Source: Pseudomonadota bacterium (GTDB taxonomy: Bacteria; Pseudomonadota; Gammaproteobacteria; Pseudomonadales; Oleiphilaceae). From it: a stretch of 64,000 nt of DNA. A program made the translations under genes and the position numbers. The stretch spans positions 1-64,000 of the forward strand of contig PDPE01000032.1 of the NCBI GenBank assembly GCA_002747395.1, read 5' to 3'. The notes beneath the pieces are model-generated. The model had not been told where the DNA came from. It was given only the letters and a program-made list of their open reading frames with translations, and searched no databases. Each line of letters starts with the position of its first letter. The first letter of the stretch is position 1. Below, piece after piece: positions 35,196-44,458 of the stretch.

Positions 35196-36285
35196 TGAAC
35201 CCCAACCGGATATTGAGGGTCTGCATGGCCAGCGCCAGCCTTTTATCCAGGATTTTCAGCTGCCTGGCAATGTGCGACAGGGTGCGATAGCCTGCTTCCG
35301 TCAGCGTTGGCCCGGTCACGGGAGAGGCAGTGTCGATCTCGTTCCGGATCAACCTGAATTGCTCTTCAATGGCCTGGGCATTTGATTTGTCACCCGCCGC
35401 TTCCAGTAACGCTTTCACACTCACCGGGCTGGTACCACTGTACAGTTCGTGCAAAGCCGCCAGATTTTGTCTGATATTCTCTATGGACTGTCCACTGCGC
35501 CAGGATTCACTTTTGCTCCAACGGCTTTTTTCAATGGTTTTTGATAACGGCCTCAGTATCTTGTTGTCCCGAATCGCCTCCACAGGTTCCACAAGAGACT
35601 TCATCAGCTCGGTCGCCGCTTCAGAGGGTGTTTCATACACCTGATAGGCCGCACCATCATGGGGTTTGCCAGCCAGCTCGATCTGCCGGGCTTCTTCTTT
35701 CCATTCTTCCCGGATGGATCGTGACATGGTGTGAATATTGCGAGCAATGGCAGTGGCGAGACTGCATGCAAGTTTGTTTTCCCGAACAGAAACGGTTTTG
35801 CCAAAGAGCAGTCGTTCCAGTGCCGGGAAGCCTTTCAGACTGACACTGGCAGAGCGAAAAAATTCTTCATCAAAGACCGGATTCTCCAGTTTCAGTGCGG
35901 CCTTGAGCTGCCTGCCCCCGGTATTTTTTTTATCCGGCCAGTATTGTAGTGAGTAGTTACGCATAAGCAGGGTGACCGGGCCAAACTGAATATGCTGAAC
36001 CCCTTGCCAACTTTTCAGGGCGGCCTTGAAACTGGCTCGGGCACTGTTCAGATTGGCCCGATCCGGAGTGTGGCAAAATCTCTCCGTTTGTTGCTCCAGC
36101 AAGGCACTTTTTTCAGCCAGGTTCTGGTAACGAGGCATGATATGCTGATCAATAACGGCACGGTTCAATGTGCGCCACTGATCCTCCGGGACTGTTTGAG
36201 CGGATACTGAACAGGCAGCAATACTCCCGAATAAAAACAAAACGATACTGCTCAGGGCAGGCGTTAACGATTTGATACTTGGCAT
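35176..36285 (-). CDS. imelysin-like (M75-related) periplasmic protein
   Basis: A 369-residue exported protein with an N-terminal signal peptide (residues 1-29; IAACSVSAQ could also be a lipobox). Imelysin-family features include HIQFGPV and GFPALERLLFG near residue 155. The family metal motif GxHxxE is changed here to GFPALE, so the histidine is missing, as in a known imelysin-like subgroup. It probably binds rather than cleaves. It starts within the stop of the di-heme gene (TGATG). Iron-uptake association is inferred from the cluster. Confidence 0.82.
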   Translation of the reverse strand: MPSIKSLTPALSSIVLFLFGSIAACSVSAQTVPEDQWRTLNRAVIDQHIMPRYQNLAEKSALLEQQTERFCHTPDRANLNSARASFKAALKSWQGVQHIQFGPVTLLMRNYSLQYWPDKKNTGGRQLKAALKLENPVFDEEFFRSASVSLKGFPALERLLFGKTVSVRENKLACSLATAIARNIHTMSRSIREEWKEEARQIELAGKPHDGAAYQVYETPSEAATELMKSLVEPVEAIRDNKILRPLSKTIEKSRWSKSESWRSGQSIENIRQNLAALHELYSGTSPVSVKALLEAAGDKSNAQAIEEQFRLIRNEIDTASPVTGPTLTEAGYRTLSHIARQLKILDKRLALAMQTLNIRLGFNSRDGD

Positions 36286-37814
36286 CAGAGTGACTCCAGG
36301 AAAGTGATCAGATTATTTCTTTTTTCTTTCGGCAATTCCATATACCCGGTTTTACTCGCTTGCGCCTCACCACCGTGCCAAAGAATGGCTTCCTGCAAAT
36401 TTCTGGCACGGCCATCATGCAGAAACCGGGTGTGTCGGCTGACAACCTGTGTCAGACCAATGCCCCAAAGGGGTGGCGTTCGCCATTCACGCCCTGATGC
36501 CTGAAATTCCGGTCGGTGATCGGCAAGCCCCTCTCCCATATCATGGAGCAACAGATCCGTGTAAGGCCATATCACCTGTTTGGGCCGGGCTGCAGAGGTA
36601 TTATCCGGCATTCTGTAACTGGCTGTATGGCAACTCTCACAACCGATTTTTTTAAAGCTGGCCTCCCCGTCAAGCACCTCCGGGGAAGTCCGGTTTCTTC
36701 TTGCGGGAACTGCTATATTCCGCGTGTAAAACTCGATTAAATTCACTATTTCATGTGATGCTTCTGCATTATCCAGATGCGGGCTATTGCCGTTCGGCAG
36801 CGACTGGCAAACCCTTTGACGAGCGGTACACTCGCCTGCTCCGGCAGGAAACATGGGCGATGAGATACCTATATCAGCGAACAGGGCGGCATTATTCTGC
36901 TGCAACAGTGTCGGATGACTCGCCTTCCAGCCAAAACGCCCGATTCCGGTTTTTTGTCGTTGCCTGTCCCAGACACGATTTGCCCGCCCGGAAATTCCAT
37001 CCCTGTCCTTATCATCGGGATCTTCCCTGTCGAGAATATCGGCTTCACTGATGGCAGCCAGCAGCCCGAGACCGATCATGGGAGGGGCAATTCGTGGAGA
37101 CATCTGTATGTCGTCGGGCAATGGGCCATAGTTAAGTTGAGTAATGGTATATTCCGGAACCCGCAGTGTAACCGGATTTTGAGTTGCCTCGCCAAACCTG
37201 ACGGGCATCTCGGTGTAGCTGACAGCAACCTGCCCTTCTGCCATCACCCCCTGAATGGCAACATCCTGTATCTGGGAACCATAGGTTGGCTCGGGAACGA
37301 CACCAATAATACCTGCCGCCAGGTCTGCTTTCTGTTGTCGGGTCTGTGCCGGAATGCTCAGGCGTATCATCATGGATGTCGCCATTTGGTTCGGCCTGTC
37401 AGGGCGCACCGGCCGTCCCCGGCCATTTCTGACGTGGCAACTGCTGCACGCGCGAGCATTAAACAACGGGCCGAGCCCATCACTTGCTGTGGTTGATGAC
37501 GGGGAGGACACCCACAGTTTTTCAAACAGACTTTTACCTATGACAAACGAAAGACGCTCTTCCATTGTCAAATCGGGTCGAGGCTGTAAAAAAGCCTTTT
37601 TATTGATCGAAGACCTGGAACGACTGCGGCTTTTGGTCTTACTGTCTGCCTTGCTTCTGGCGGCCTGAGTGATATTGCTGTTTTGGGTATTTTTCGGGTC
37701 TGAGGGGAAAAACGTGTCGGCCCGCACTTTTGCAACCCGTAAAACGTCAAACGCGGTTACTGCACCGGCAGCAACCGCGACGATAATCACCAGAGTGATA
37801 GAGGTTTTCTTCAT
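36285..37814 (-). CDS. di-heme oxidoreductase (DHOR/thiol oxidoreductase-like)
   Basis: A 509-residue exported cytochrome with an N-terminal signal anchor. Two heme c sites, CSSCH and CESCH, and the conserved context FNARACSSCHVRNGRGRP and GMGEGLADHRPEF-like DMGEGLADHRPEFQ place it in the DHOR family. Members occur in clusters with imelysin genes and are thought to act in iron or copper redox at the cell envelope. It lies between the two imelysin genes, with short gaps or overlaps. The signal is followed by a basic, S/K/R-rich stretch (residues 45-75). Confidence 0.88.
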   Translation of the reverse strand: MKKTSITLVIIVAVAAGAVTAFDVLRVAKVRADTFFPSDPKNTQNSNITQAARSKADSKTKSRSRSRSSINKKAFLQPRPDLTMEERLSFVIGKSLFEKLWVSSPSSTTASDGLGPLFNARACSSCHVRNGRGRPVRPDRPNQMATSMMIRLSIPAQTRQQKADLAAGIIGVVPEPTYGSQIQDVAIQGVMAEGQVAVSYTEMPVRFGEATQNPVTLRVPEYTITQLNYGPLPDDIQMSPRIAPPMIGLGLLAAISEADILDREDPDDKDRDGISGRANRVWDRQRQKTGIGRFGWKASHPTLLQQNNAALFADIGISSPMFPAGAGECTARQRVCQSLPNGNSPHLDNAEASHEIVNLIEFYTRNIAVPARRNRTSPEVLDGEASFKKIGCESCHTASYRMPDNTSAARPKQVIWPYTDLLLHDMGEGLADHRPEFQASGREWRTPPLWGIGLTQVVSRHTRFLHDGRARNLQEAILWHGGEAQASKTGYMELPKEKRNNLITFLESL

Positions 37815-37823
37815 TCGACCGAA

Positions 37824-39107
37824 TCAGTTTGCCAATACAGCACCCGGGTTATCCAGGCTATCAGAGCCCTCCAGCTCGACATTGTTAATACCCAGAGCAT
37901 GCATCGCATCTTCAATAGAACGGGTTTGTGCGGTCAGGGCATCAACCACAGTCTGCACAACCGCATTGCCTGCCGTGTTGCCGCTACCAATCAGCACATC
38001 AAAGGTGTTGCCCCTGGCGGCCTGGTCAACCAGGGCCTGCATCGCCACCTCTGTCGCATCCAGCTTCGCACGCAGCTGCATATCAACCTCGGGGGCCCTG
38101 GCCCTCACCAGGTCAGATACGCCTGGCCCCTTTACCACACTCCCGTCAATACGGGTATATTCACCCAGGTAGACGTTTTTAATACCTTTTGCATCATAGT
38201 AGTGTGAATTGTGGGTGTTATCGGAAAAACAATCATGCTCTTCTTCAGGATCGTGCAGCATCAAACCCAGTTTGATACGTTCTCCTGCCAGTTCACCATA
38301 GGACAGACTGCCCATGCCGGTAAGGATAGTGGCCAGTTTTTCGTTATCGGTTTTGGCTGCCAGTTCCTGACGTGCCGCACCGCCATCTTTCCAGTTGTTG
38401 GCCATATCTTCCAAATCAGAGATCAGCAGGGTGGAAGCGGCTCTCAGGTAATCACGACGGCGCTCACAATTGCCGCCAGTACAGTTTTTCAGGCTGAAAT
38501 CCGTTGCCGGACGAACCCCGGCTCCCCGGTTGGTGCCGTTAAGATCCTGCCCCCACAACAAAAACTCGATAGCGTGATAGCCTGTCGCGACATTGGCTTC
38601 GATATCATCCACCTCATGCAGCTTGTCAGCAAGCAACTCGGGAGTGATCCGGGTAGCGTCAATCGTGATACCCCCTACCCTCAGCACAGGGTTGGCAATA
38701 ACATTGGCCGCATACAGGGCGTTCTCATCTGATTCCGTACCATAGCTGCCAACATTGACATAATCGATCAGGCCCTCATCCAGAGGCCATGCATTTACTT
38801 TTCCCTCCCAGTCATCAACAATCGCATTGCCAAAACGGTAGGCCTCTGTTTGCTGATAGGGAATACGGGCAGCAAGCCATGCCTGTTTGGCTGCATTCAG
38901 GTTGGCCTGAGTGGGGGATGCCAACAGTTTGTAAATGGCTACATCCAGTGTTTTGGCAGTGATCAGAGAATCACTGTAACCCGCTTCTGCGATGTCGCCA
39001 TAGGTATCGGCAATAGCGCCAACATCGGTGTTGGTTTGAGTCAATAGTGAGCAGCCGGTCGCTCCGGCAATTACTGCAGCTAGAGCCAAATGTGTCAGTT
39101 TTTTCAT
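37824..39107 (-). CDS. imelysin-family lipoprotein with intact GxHxxE motif
   Basis: A 427-residue lipoprotein (lipobox GATGC near residue 19) of the M75/imelysin family. The metal motif is intact in GYHAIEFLLWGQDLNGTN. Related proteins are iron-regulated envelope proteins. It is the first gene of the minus-strand cluster with the di-heme protein, second imelysin and DUF1513. A Fur-box-like palindrome lies 40 bases upstream of the start, supporting iron control. Confidence 0.88.
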   Translation of the reverse strand: MKKLTHLALAAVIAGATGCSLLTQTNTDVGAIADTYGDIAEAGYSDSLITAKTLDVAIYKLLASPTQANLNAAKQAWLAARIPYQQTEAYRFGNAIVDDWEGKVNAWPLDEGLIDYVNVGSYGTESDENALYAANVIANPVLRVGGITIDATRITPELLADKLHEVDDIEANVATGYHAIEFLLWGQDLNGTNRGAGVRPATDFSLKNCTGGNCERRRDYLRAASTLLISDLEDMANNWKDGGAARQELAAKTDNEKLATILTGMGSLSYGELAGERIKLGLMLHDPEEEHDCFSDNTHNSHYYDAKGIKNVYLGEYTRIDGSVVKGPGVSDLVRARAPEVDMQLRAKLDATEVAMQALVDQAARGNTFDVLIGSGNTAGNAVVQTVVDALTAQTRSIEDAMHALGINNVELEGSDSLDNPGAVLAN

Positions 39108-39147
39108 TTAAATAAATCCCTTGAATTGAAGTTCTGCAGGCGAATAT

Positions 39148-39168
39148 AAATGATAAGCGTTACCATTT
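39148..39168. promoter_or_regulatory. Fur-box-like palindrome between imelysin and MauG-like genes
   Basis: AAATGATAA and TTACCATTT, separated by GCG, form an inverted repeat with one mismatch. It matches about 15 of 19 positions of a Fur-type site (AATGATAA-TGA-TTATCATT). Its place between divergent iron-associated genes is where a shared Fur operator would sit. Assignment is by eye. Confidence 0.6.
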
Positions 39169-39202
39169 CAAACCAAAGGTGTCATTTTCAAACCAAAGGT
39201 GC
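39164..39202. repeat. 20-bp duplication upstream of the MauG-like gene
   Basis: CATTTCAAACCAAAGGTGT (39164-39182) is followed directly by CATTTTCAAACCAAAGGTGC (39183-39202). The first copy overlaps the right half of the Fur-like palindrome, so only one copy carries the operator half. Confidence 0.75.
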
Positions 39203-39282
39203 CATGTTGCGGAGATATTTTTTTGCAAAAAACCACTATCAAACGCGATAATGAAAGCCATTTCAGGGGGGACAAACCGAAA

Positions 39283-40449
39283 GTGAAAGCAGCAACCATT
39301 TTTCTTGTCGCTGTAACGACGCTCTTGCATACGGTGAGTGCGCCTGCTGACCAGCGCAGGCAATCTGAAACGGATGAATTGAACAACAAAAAAGCGGCAC
39401 TGGGTCAAAGGCTGTTTTTTGATGTAAATTTGTCAAAAAACCGAACACAGTCATGCGCGACCTGCCATGATCCCGCCCGGGGTTTTAGTGATCACCGTGG
39501 TACCGGAGCGGCCTCGGCAGTCTCTCTGGGTGATGACGGAAAGTCACTGGGTGACCGAAATGCTCCCACGGCCAGTTATGCGGCTTTTTCTCCGCTATTC
39601 CATAAAAACGGGGATGACGAATTTGTCGGCGGCCAGTTCCTGGATGGACGCGCCTCTTCTTTGGCGGATCAGGCTGGCGGGCCACCGTTAAACCCTGTCG
39701 AAATGGGGATGCCGGATAAAGCCGGTGTCATCGCCAGGATTCAGGCCGACGTCAATTATCAGACAGCATTTAAAAACCTGTACGGCGATACGGTTTTTGA
39801 GCGCACCGAGGATGCTTACGCGGCCATGACGGATGCCATTGCCACTTTTGAAAAGACCGATTTCTTTTCGCCCTTTACCTCCAAATATGATCGTTACCTG
39901 CGAGGTGAATATCAATTTACAGAACAGGAAGAACTGGGGCGCACTCTTTTCTTTTCGCAGCAATTCACCAACTGCAATCTTTGCCATCAATTACGCGCAC
40001 TGCCCGGACAGAAAAAAGAAACGTTCAGCAATTACGAATACCATAACATCGGTGTACCTGTTAATACCGAACTTCGTGCCATAAACGGAGTAACCGGGAT
40101 TGACCAGGGTTTACTCAACAACCCGGCCGTGACTGACCCGGCTCAGCGAGGCAAATACAAAACACCGACACTGCGCAATGTGGCCGTTACCGGCCCCTAT
40201 ATGCACAATGGTGTTTTCAGGGACCTGCGCACCGTTGTCCTGTTTTATAACAAATACAACAGTCGCAGCGCCAAACGGCAAATCAACCCTGAAACAGGCA
40301 ACCGGTGGCGAGAACCGGAAGTACCGGACACACTTTCCATGGAAGAGCTGGAAACGGGCCCGGCATTGGATAACAAACGGATTGATGCCCTGGTGGCGTT
40401 TCTGAAAACACTGACAGATAAAAGATACGAGCAGGAAGAAGAGCGTTAA
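39283..40449 (+). CDS. MauG/cytochrome c peroxidase-family di-heme enzyme
   Basis: A 388-residue exported di-heme cytochrome. Heme sites CATCHDP (about residue 55) and CNLCHQL (about 240) with LGDRNAPTASYAAFSPLF between are typical of the bacterial CcpA/MauG family, which handles peroxide or performs oxidative modification. The start is GTG 39283, in front of a signal peptide, with GGGGG upstream; the longer open frame to 39199 has no signal character. It is divergent from the imelysin operon and probably shares Fur control. Confidence 0.85.
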   Translation: MKAATIFLVAVTTLLHTVSAPADQRRQSETDELNNKKAALGQRLFFDVNLSKNRTQSCATCHDPARGFSDHRGTGAASAVSLGDDGKSLGDRNAPTASYAAFSPLFHKNGDDEFVGGQFLDGRASSLADQAGGPPLNPVEMGMPDKAGVIARIQADVNYQTAFKNLYGDTVFERTEDAYAAMTDAIATFEKTDFFSPFTSKYDRYLRGEYQFTEQEELGRTLFFSQQFTNCNLCHQLRALPGQKKETFSNYEYHNIGVPVNTELRAINGVTGIDQGLLNNPAVTDPAQRGKYKTPTLRNVAVTGPYMHNGVFRDLRTVVLFYNKYNSRSAKRQINPETGNRWREPEVPDTLSMEELETGPALDNKRIDALVAFLKTLTDKRYEQEEER

Positions 40450-40629
40450 AAACAACATTTTTCTTGCAGGACAGGGGTCACAGACCCCACCCGCATGACG
40501 CTTTCAATCAGGAGATGTTGCCATAAAGGCCAATATCCGATAGTTTTAGCCTCCATTCAGAAAGTGACAAGCTAACAACCGCACCGCAAACGCGGCAGAA
40601 CACGCAACTTTTACAGGTTCCCAGACGCT

Positions 40630-42291
40630 ATGGCTCAGTATGTGTACAGCATGAATCGGGTAGGCAAAATCGTCCCCCCGAAGAAAGAAATACTTAAAGA
40701 TATCTCATTATCATTTTTCCCTGGCGCCAAAATCGGCGTACTCGGGCTAAACGGTGCAGGTAAATCCACCCTGTTGCGAATCATGGCCGGCATTGATCAG
40801 GAGATCCTGGGTGAAGCCAGGCCCATGCCGGGCATCCACGTTGGCTATCTCCCCCAGGAACCCCAACTGGATGAATCCAAAGATGTGCGCGGTAATGTTG
40901 AAGACGGCGTACGGGAAGTGAAAGATGCCCAGGAAAAGCTGGATACTGTTTATGCCGCCTATGCCGAACCGGATGCCGACTTCGATGCCCTGGCGGCAGA
41001 ACAGGCCAGGCTGGAGGGGATCATTCAGGCCGCAGACGGACACAATATCGATCGTACACTGGAAGTTGCGGCAGATGCACTTCGCCTGCCCCCCTGGGAA
41101 GCCGAGGTAAAACACCTGTCAGGCGGCGAAAAGCGGCGGGTAGCACTGTGCAGACTGCTGCTGTCAAAACCGGACATGTTATTGCTGGACGAACCAACCA
41201 ACCACCTGGATGCAGAGAGTGTGGCTTGGATGGAGCGATTTCTCCATGATTACCCCGGAACCGTGGTCGCTATCACCCACGACCGCTACTTCCTCGACAA
41301 TGTGGCAGGCTGGATTCTGGAGCTTGACCGGGGGCGTGGTATCCCGTTCGAGGGCAACTACAGCAACTGGCTGGAAGCGAAAGAAAAACGCCTGGAAACA
41401 GAGCAAAAACAGGAAGATGCGCGACAGAAAACGATCAAGTCAGAACTGGAATGGGTGCGCAGTAACGCCAAAGGCCGACACGCCAAGAGTAAAGCCCGAC
41501 TTGCCCGCTTTGATGAACTGAACAGCCAGGACTTCCAGAAGCGCAACGAAACCCTGGAAATCTATATTCCCCCCGGAGAAAGGCTGGGAGACAAGGTCAT
41601 CGAGGTTGATGGCGTGAGCAAGAAGTTTGGTGACAAACTGCTTTTCGACAATCTCAGCTTTACCGTTCCACCGGGCAGTATTGTAGGTGTCATTGGAGGC
41701 AATGGCGCGGGTAAATCGACCCTGTTCAAACTTCTGGCCGGCAAAGAAACCCCGGATTCGGGAACCGTTACCCTGGGCGACACCGTCAAGCTCGCCTTTG
41801 TTGATCAAATGCGCAACCTTGATCCGGACAAAACCGTGTGGGAAGAAGTCAGCGATGGCCAGGATATTATCCAGGTGGGCAATTTCCAGCTACAATCCAG
41901 AGCCTATCTGGGTCGATTCAACTTTAAGGGAAGTGATCAGCAAAAACGGGTGGGCGACCTGTCCGGAGGCGAAAGAAATCGCCTCCATCTGGCCAAGCTG
42001 CTCAAGGAAGGAGGCAATGTGCTACTTCTCGACGAGCCAACCAATGATCTGGATGTTGAAACCCTGCGAGCGCTGGAAGAAGCGCTTCTGGCATTTCCCG
42101 GCTGCGCCATCGTAATCTCGCACGACCGCTGGTTCCTGGATCGAATTGCCACTCATATTCTGGCCTTTGAAGGAGATAGCGAAGTGGTTTGGCTGGAGGG
42201 CAACTTCTCCGACTACGATGCAGACCTCAAGGCCAGAAAAGGAGAGCAGGCAAATACACCAACCAGAATGAACTATAAAAAACTGGCCTGA
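40630..42291 (+). CDS. ettA: energy-dependent translational throttle protein EttA (ABC-F)
   Basis: EttA binds the ribosomal E site and gates entry into elongation according to ATP level. The 553-residue protein has two ABC modules: Walker A LNGAGKST (about 39-46) and GNGAGKST (about 358-365), signatures LSGGEKRR and LSGGERNR, and DEPTNHLD / DEPTNDLD. The linker between them carries the basic PtIM region with RSNAKGRHAKSKARL. The N-terminus MAQYVYSMNRVGKIVPPKKE is distinctive of EttA. Likely monocistronic; a hairpin lies downstream. Confidence 0.97.
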   Translation: MAQYVYSMNRVGKIVPPKKEILKDISLSFFPGAKIGVLGLNGAGKSTLLRIMAGIDQEILGEARPMPGIHVGYLPQEPQLDESKDVRGNVEDGVREVKDAQEKLDTVYAAYAEPDADFDALAAEQARLEGIIQAADGHNIDRTLEVAADALRLPPWEAEVKHLSGGEKRRVALCRLLLSKPDMLLLDEPTNHLDAESVAWMERFLHDYPGTVVAITHDRYFLDNVAGWILELDRGRGIPFEGNYSNWLEAKEKRLETEQKQEDARQKTIKSELEWVRSNAKGRHAKSKARLARFDELNSQDFQKRNETLEIYIPPGERLGDKVIEVDGVSKKFGDKLLFDNLSFTVPPGSIVGVIGGNGAGKSTLFKLLAGKETPDSGTVTLGDTVKLAFVDQMRNLDPDKTVWEEVSDGQDIIQVGNFQLQSRAYLGRFNFKGSDQQKRVGDLSGGERNRLHLAKLLKEGGNVLLLDEPTNDLDVETLRALEEALLAFPGCAIVISHDRWFLDRIATHILAFEGDSEVVWLEGNFSDYDADLKARKGEQANTPTRMNYKKLA

Positions 42292-42397
42292 TTTGACCAC
42301 CCCGATTTCAGGCGGTGTCAGTTTCAGGCGTTTTTCTGCACGCAGCCTGTTTTACTGCCTGGTCTGTGGTCAGCCCGCTCTGGAAACAAAATCGATT

Positions 42398-42433
42398 GGT
42401 CACTGCTCACCGGTTAAGGTATGAGCAGTGACC
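42398..42433. repeat. perfect 12-bp inverted repeat downstream of ettA
   Basis: GGTCACTGCTCA (42398-42409) and TGAGCAGTGACC (42422-42433) are perfect inverted copies separated by 12 bases. It lies in the 280-base gap between ettA and the PilZ gene. No T-run follows, so it is either a factor-dependent terminator, an operator for the PilZ gene, or a small palindromic element. Confidence 0.75.
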
Positions 42434-42571
42434 TGATTTGTTGATCAAGTTCCACTCCTGACCTAGACTTAAAACAGTGACACAGACTGAACAGAACGGG
42501 CGGCTGACATTATTGCCTTCATTGATGTGGGGTACCCGGTTCGCCATTACTCATATCTGGAGGAAAGTCCC

Positions 42572-42979
42572 GTGAGCGAAACCAACAATCAATCACCGGA
42601 AAGAAGAAACTTCAGCCGGGTTAGCTTCGCGGCAAACAGCACACTTTACCAGGGAGATCACGTCTGGCAATGCACCGTACTGGATCTTTCCCTGAAAGGG
42701 GTGTTAATCAATGTTGAAGAAGGCTGGGATGGTGACAAGGCCTCCCCCTTTGAGCTCAAGATACTGCTAAGTGAAGACGAAATGGACATCATCCTGATGT
42801 CCACCATTGTCGTACATCAGGAAAAAACATTGATAGGAATGGAAACCAGATATATTGATCTGGACAGCATTACTCACCTGAAAAGACTGGTTGAACTCAA
42901 TATTGGCAATGACACCCTGCTCGAAAGAGAACTGGGCGCTCTTATCGAGACTCACAGCACGTTCAAGCCTGCATGGTGA
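42572..42979 (+). CDS. PilZ-domain protein
   Basis: A 135-residue single-domain protein. The cyclic-di-GMP signature is split as usual: ERRNFSRV near residue 9 gives the RxxxR motif and LDLSLKGVLIN gives DxSxxG. A full beta-barrel follows. The start is GTG 42572, set by GGAGG exactly 8 bases upstream; the upstream GTG at 42527 has no such site. Small PilZ proteins like this often regulate motility or secretion, but the target here is unknown. Confidence 0.88.
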   Translation: MSETNNQSPERRNFSRVSFAANSTLYQGDHVWQCTVLDLSLKGVLINVEEGWDGDKASPFELKILLSEDEMDIILMSTIVVHQEKTLIGMETRYIDLDSITHLKRLVELNIGNDTLLERELGALIETHSTFKPAW

Positions 42980-43076
42980 GCTTTTTTTGCAAACGGATCT
43001 CTCTTCCAGGTGAACCTGTTTTCCGGATGCGCTTCTCTTCCAGGCCGAAGTCAGGTAGCCGGGCACCTGCAATCCA

Positions 43077-44243
43077 TCAAACTGCCTGACTTTCCTCCGG
43101 TTCCAGACTTTCCTCCGAATCCAAAGCCCTCTGAACAGTTTCTGCCAGAGCAAGACAGCAGGTCAGCCCGGGTGATTCGATTCCCAGCAAATTGACCAGG
43201 CCAGGTATTTGATGAGCATCACTTGCCTGAATCAGGTAATCATTCAATACCTGGCCATCCCGTTTGATTTTCGGGCGCACACCACAATAGTCTGCCACCA
43301 GGCTGCCCTCCGGCAGTGAAGGCCAATATTTTCGTACCTCACGATAAAAACGCGGAAGCGATCTGGCGCTTACCTGGTAATCAGGGTTATCCTGCCATTC
43401 CGTATTCAGCCATTCCACATCCGGCCCGAATCGCCCTCTCCCCCCCATATCCAGAGTCAAATGCACACCGAGCCCGCCTTCTTCAGGAACGGGATAAACC
43501 AGACAATCAACGGGAGGACGAACAGTTAACGCAAAATAGTTGCCTTTGGCAAAACAGGGTTCCGGCAGCTCGGCGTGGCAAATTCCATTGGACGCATTTA
43601 ACCACTGAATCGCAGACAAACCGGCACAATTCACCACCTCGGACGCACGGATCAGGCAGGTTTGACCGTCTGGAGTGTTGACCTCCAGCTCAATGCGATC
43701 AGACGAAAAGTCGCCTTTTATCACCTCATGCCGGAAAAGAAATTGTGCTCCATTGATCTCTGCCTCCTGCATTAACCGGGTCATCAACTGGTGTGAGTCA
43801 ATAATTCCGGTTGATGGCGACCAGATGGCCGCATGGCCGGATAACTCCGGATAGAGTTTATGCAGGCTTTCTTTCCCCCACAGGTTCAAGTCTGCAACAC
43901 CATTCTGCCTGCCTTGCCGGTAAATGGCCTCCAGTTTGTCCACCTGTGTTTTTTCCGTTGCCACGATCAATTTGCCACAACGACGAAAAGGTACCCGGTT
44001 CTGCTCACAATAATGGTACAGCAAGTGTTTTCCGCGAACGCAAAGCCCGGCTTTCAGGCTGCTCTCGGGATAGTAGATACCTGCATGTATCACTTCGCTG
44101 TTACGTGAGGAAGTTTCAAGACCGTAATGCGGATGCCTTTCAAGAACAAATACCTCCCTTCCGGAACGAGCCAGGCGAGCAGCCACGGCGATGCCGACGA
44201 CACCCGCTCCTACCACTACCGTGTCTGTGCTGTACTTATCCAT
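43077..44243 (-). CDS. FAD-dependent oxidoreductase, L-2-hydroxyglutarate oxidase-like
   Basis: A 388-residue DAO-family flavoenzyme. The N-terminal dinucleotide site reads TVVVGAGVVGIAVAARLARSG, followed by SSRNSEVIHAGIYYP, the signature of the LhgO/L2HGDH group; CGKLIVAT and GIIDSHQLMTRL support this. It probably oxidises L-2-hydroxyglutarate or a similar hydroxy acid. ATG 44243 is preferred over 44270. The C-terminus carries an 18-base in-frame duplication (43088-43123) that doubles an ESLEPE-like peptide. Confidence 0.8.
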   Translation of the reverse strand: MDKYSTDTVVVGAGVVGIAVAARLARSGREVFVLERHPHYGLETSSRNSEVIHAGIYYPESSLKAGLCVRGKHLLYHYCEQNRVPFRRCGKLIVATEKTQVDKLEAIYRQGRQNGVADLNLWGKESLHKLYPELSGHAAIWSPSTGIIDSHQLMTRLMQEAEINGAQFLFRHEVIKGDFSSDRIELEVNTPDGQTCLIRASEVVNCAGLSAIQWLNASNGICHAELPEPCFAKGNYFALTVRPPVDCLVYPVPEEGGLGVHLTLDMGGRGRFGPDVEWLNTEWQDNPDYQVSARSLPRFYREVRKYWPSLPEGSLVADYCGVRPKIKRDGQVLNDYLIQASDAHQIPGLVNLLGIESPGLTCCLALAETVQRALDSEESLEPEESQAV

Positions 44244-44458
44244 ATCCGTGATATTCACCCATGTCAACACCCTGAACAGGCTCGATTCACCAGAAAATCG
44301 GGGGTGTCATTTTGCGTAACACCAGACGTATTTATTTCTTGTTATCCGGCACTTACCCTTATCAACAATTATTCCGACCGGCTGCTTCGCTGCCCGTTCG
44401 GGTTCAGACTGACGAGCAACCAATTCTGATGATTCCCGGGATGGAATGCCGGACAGAT

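Noticed and set aside
40474..40488. GGGGTC-ACA-GACCCC hairpin between the MauG-like gene and ettA
   Set aside because: Only a 6-bp stem with no T-run in either direction; not enough to call a terminator.
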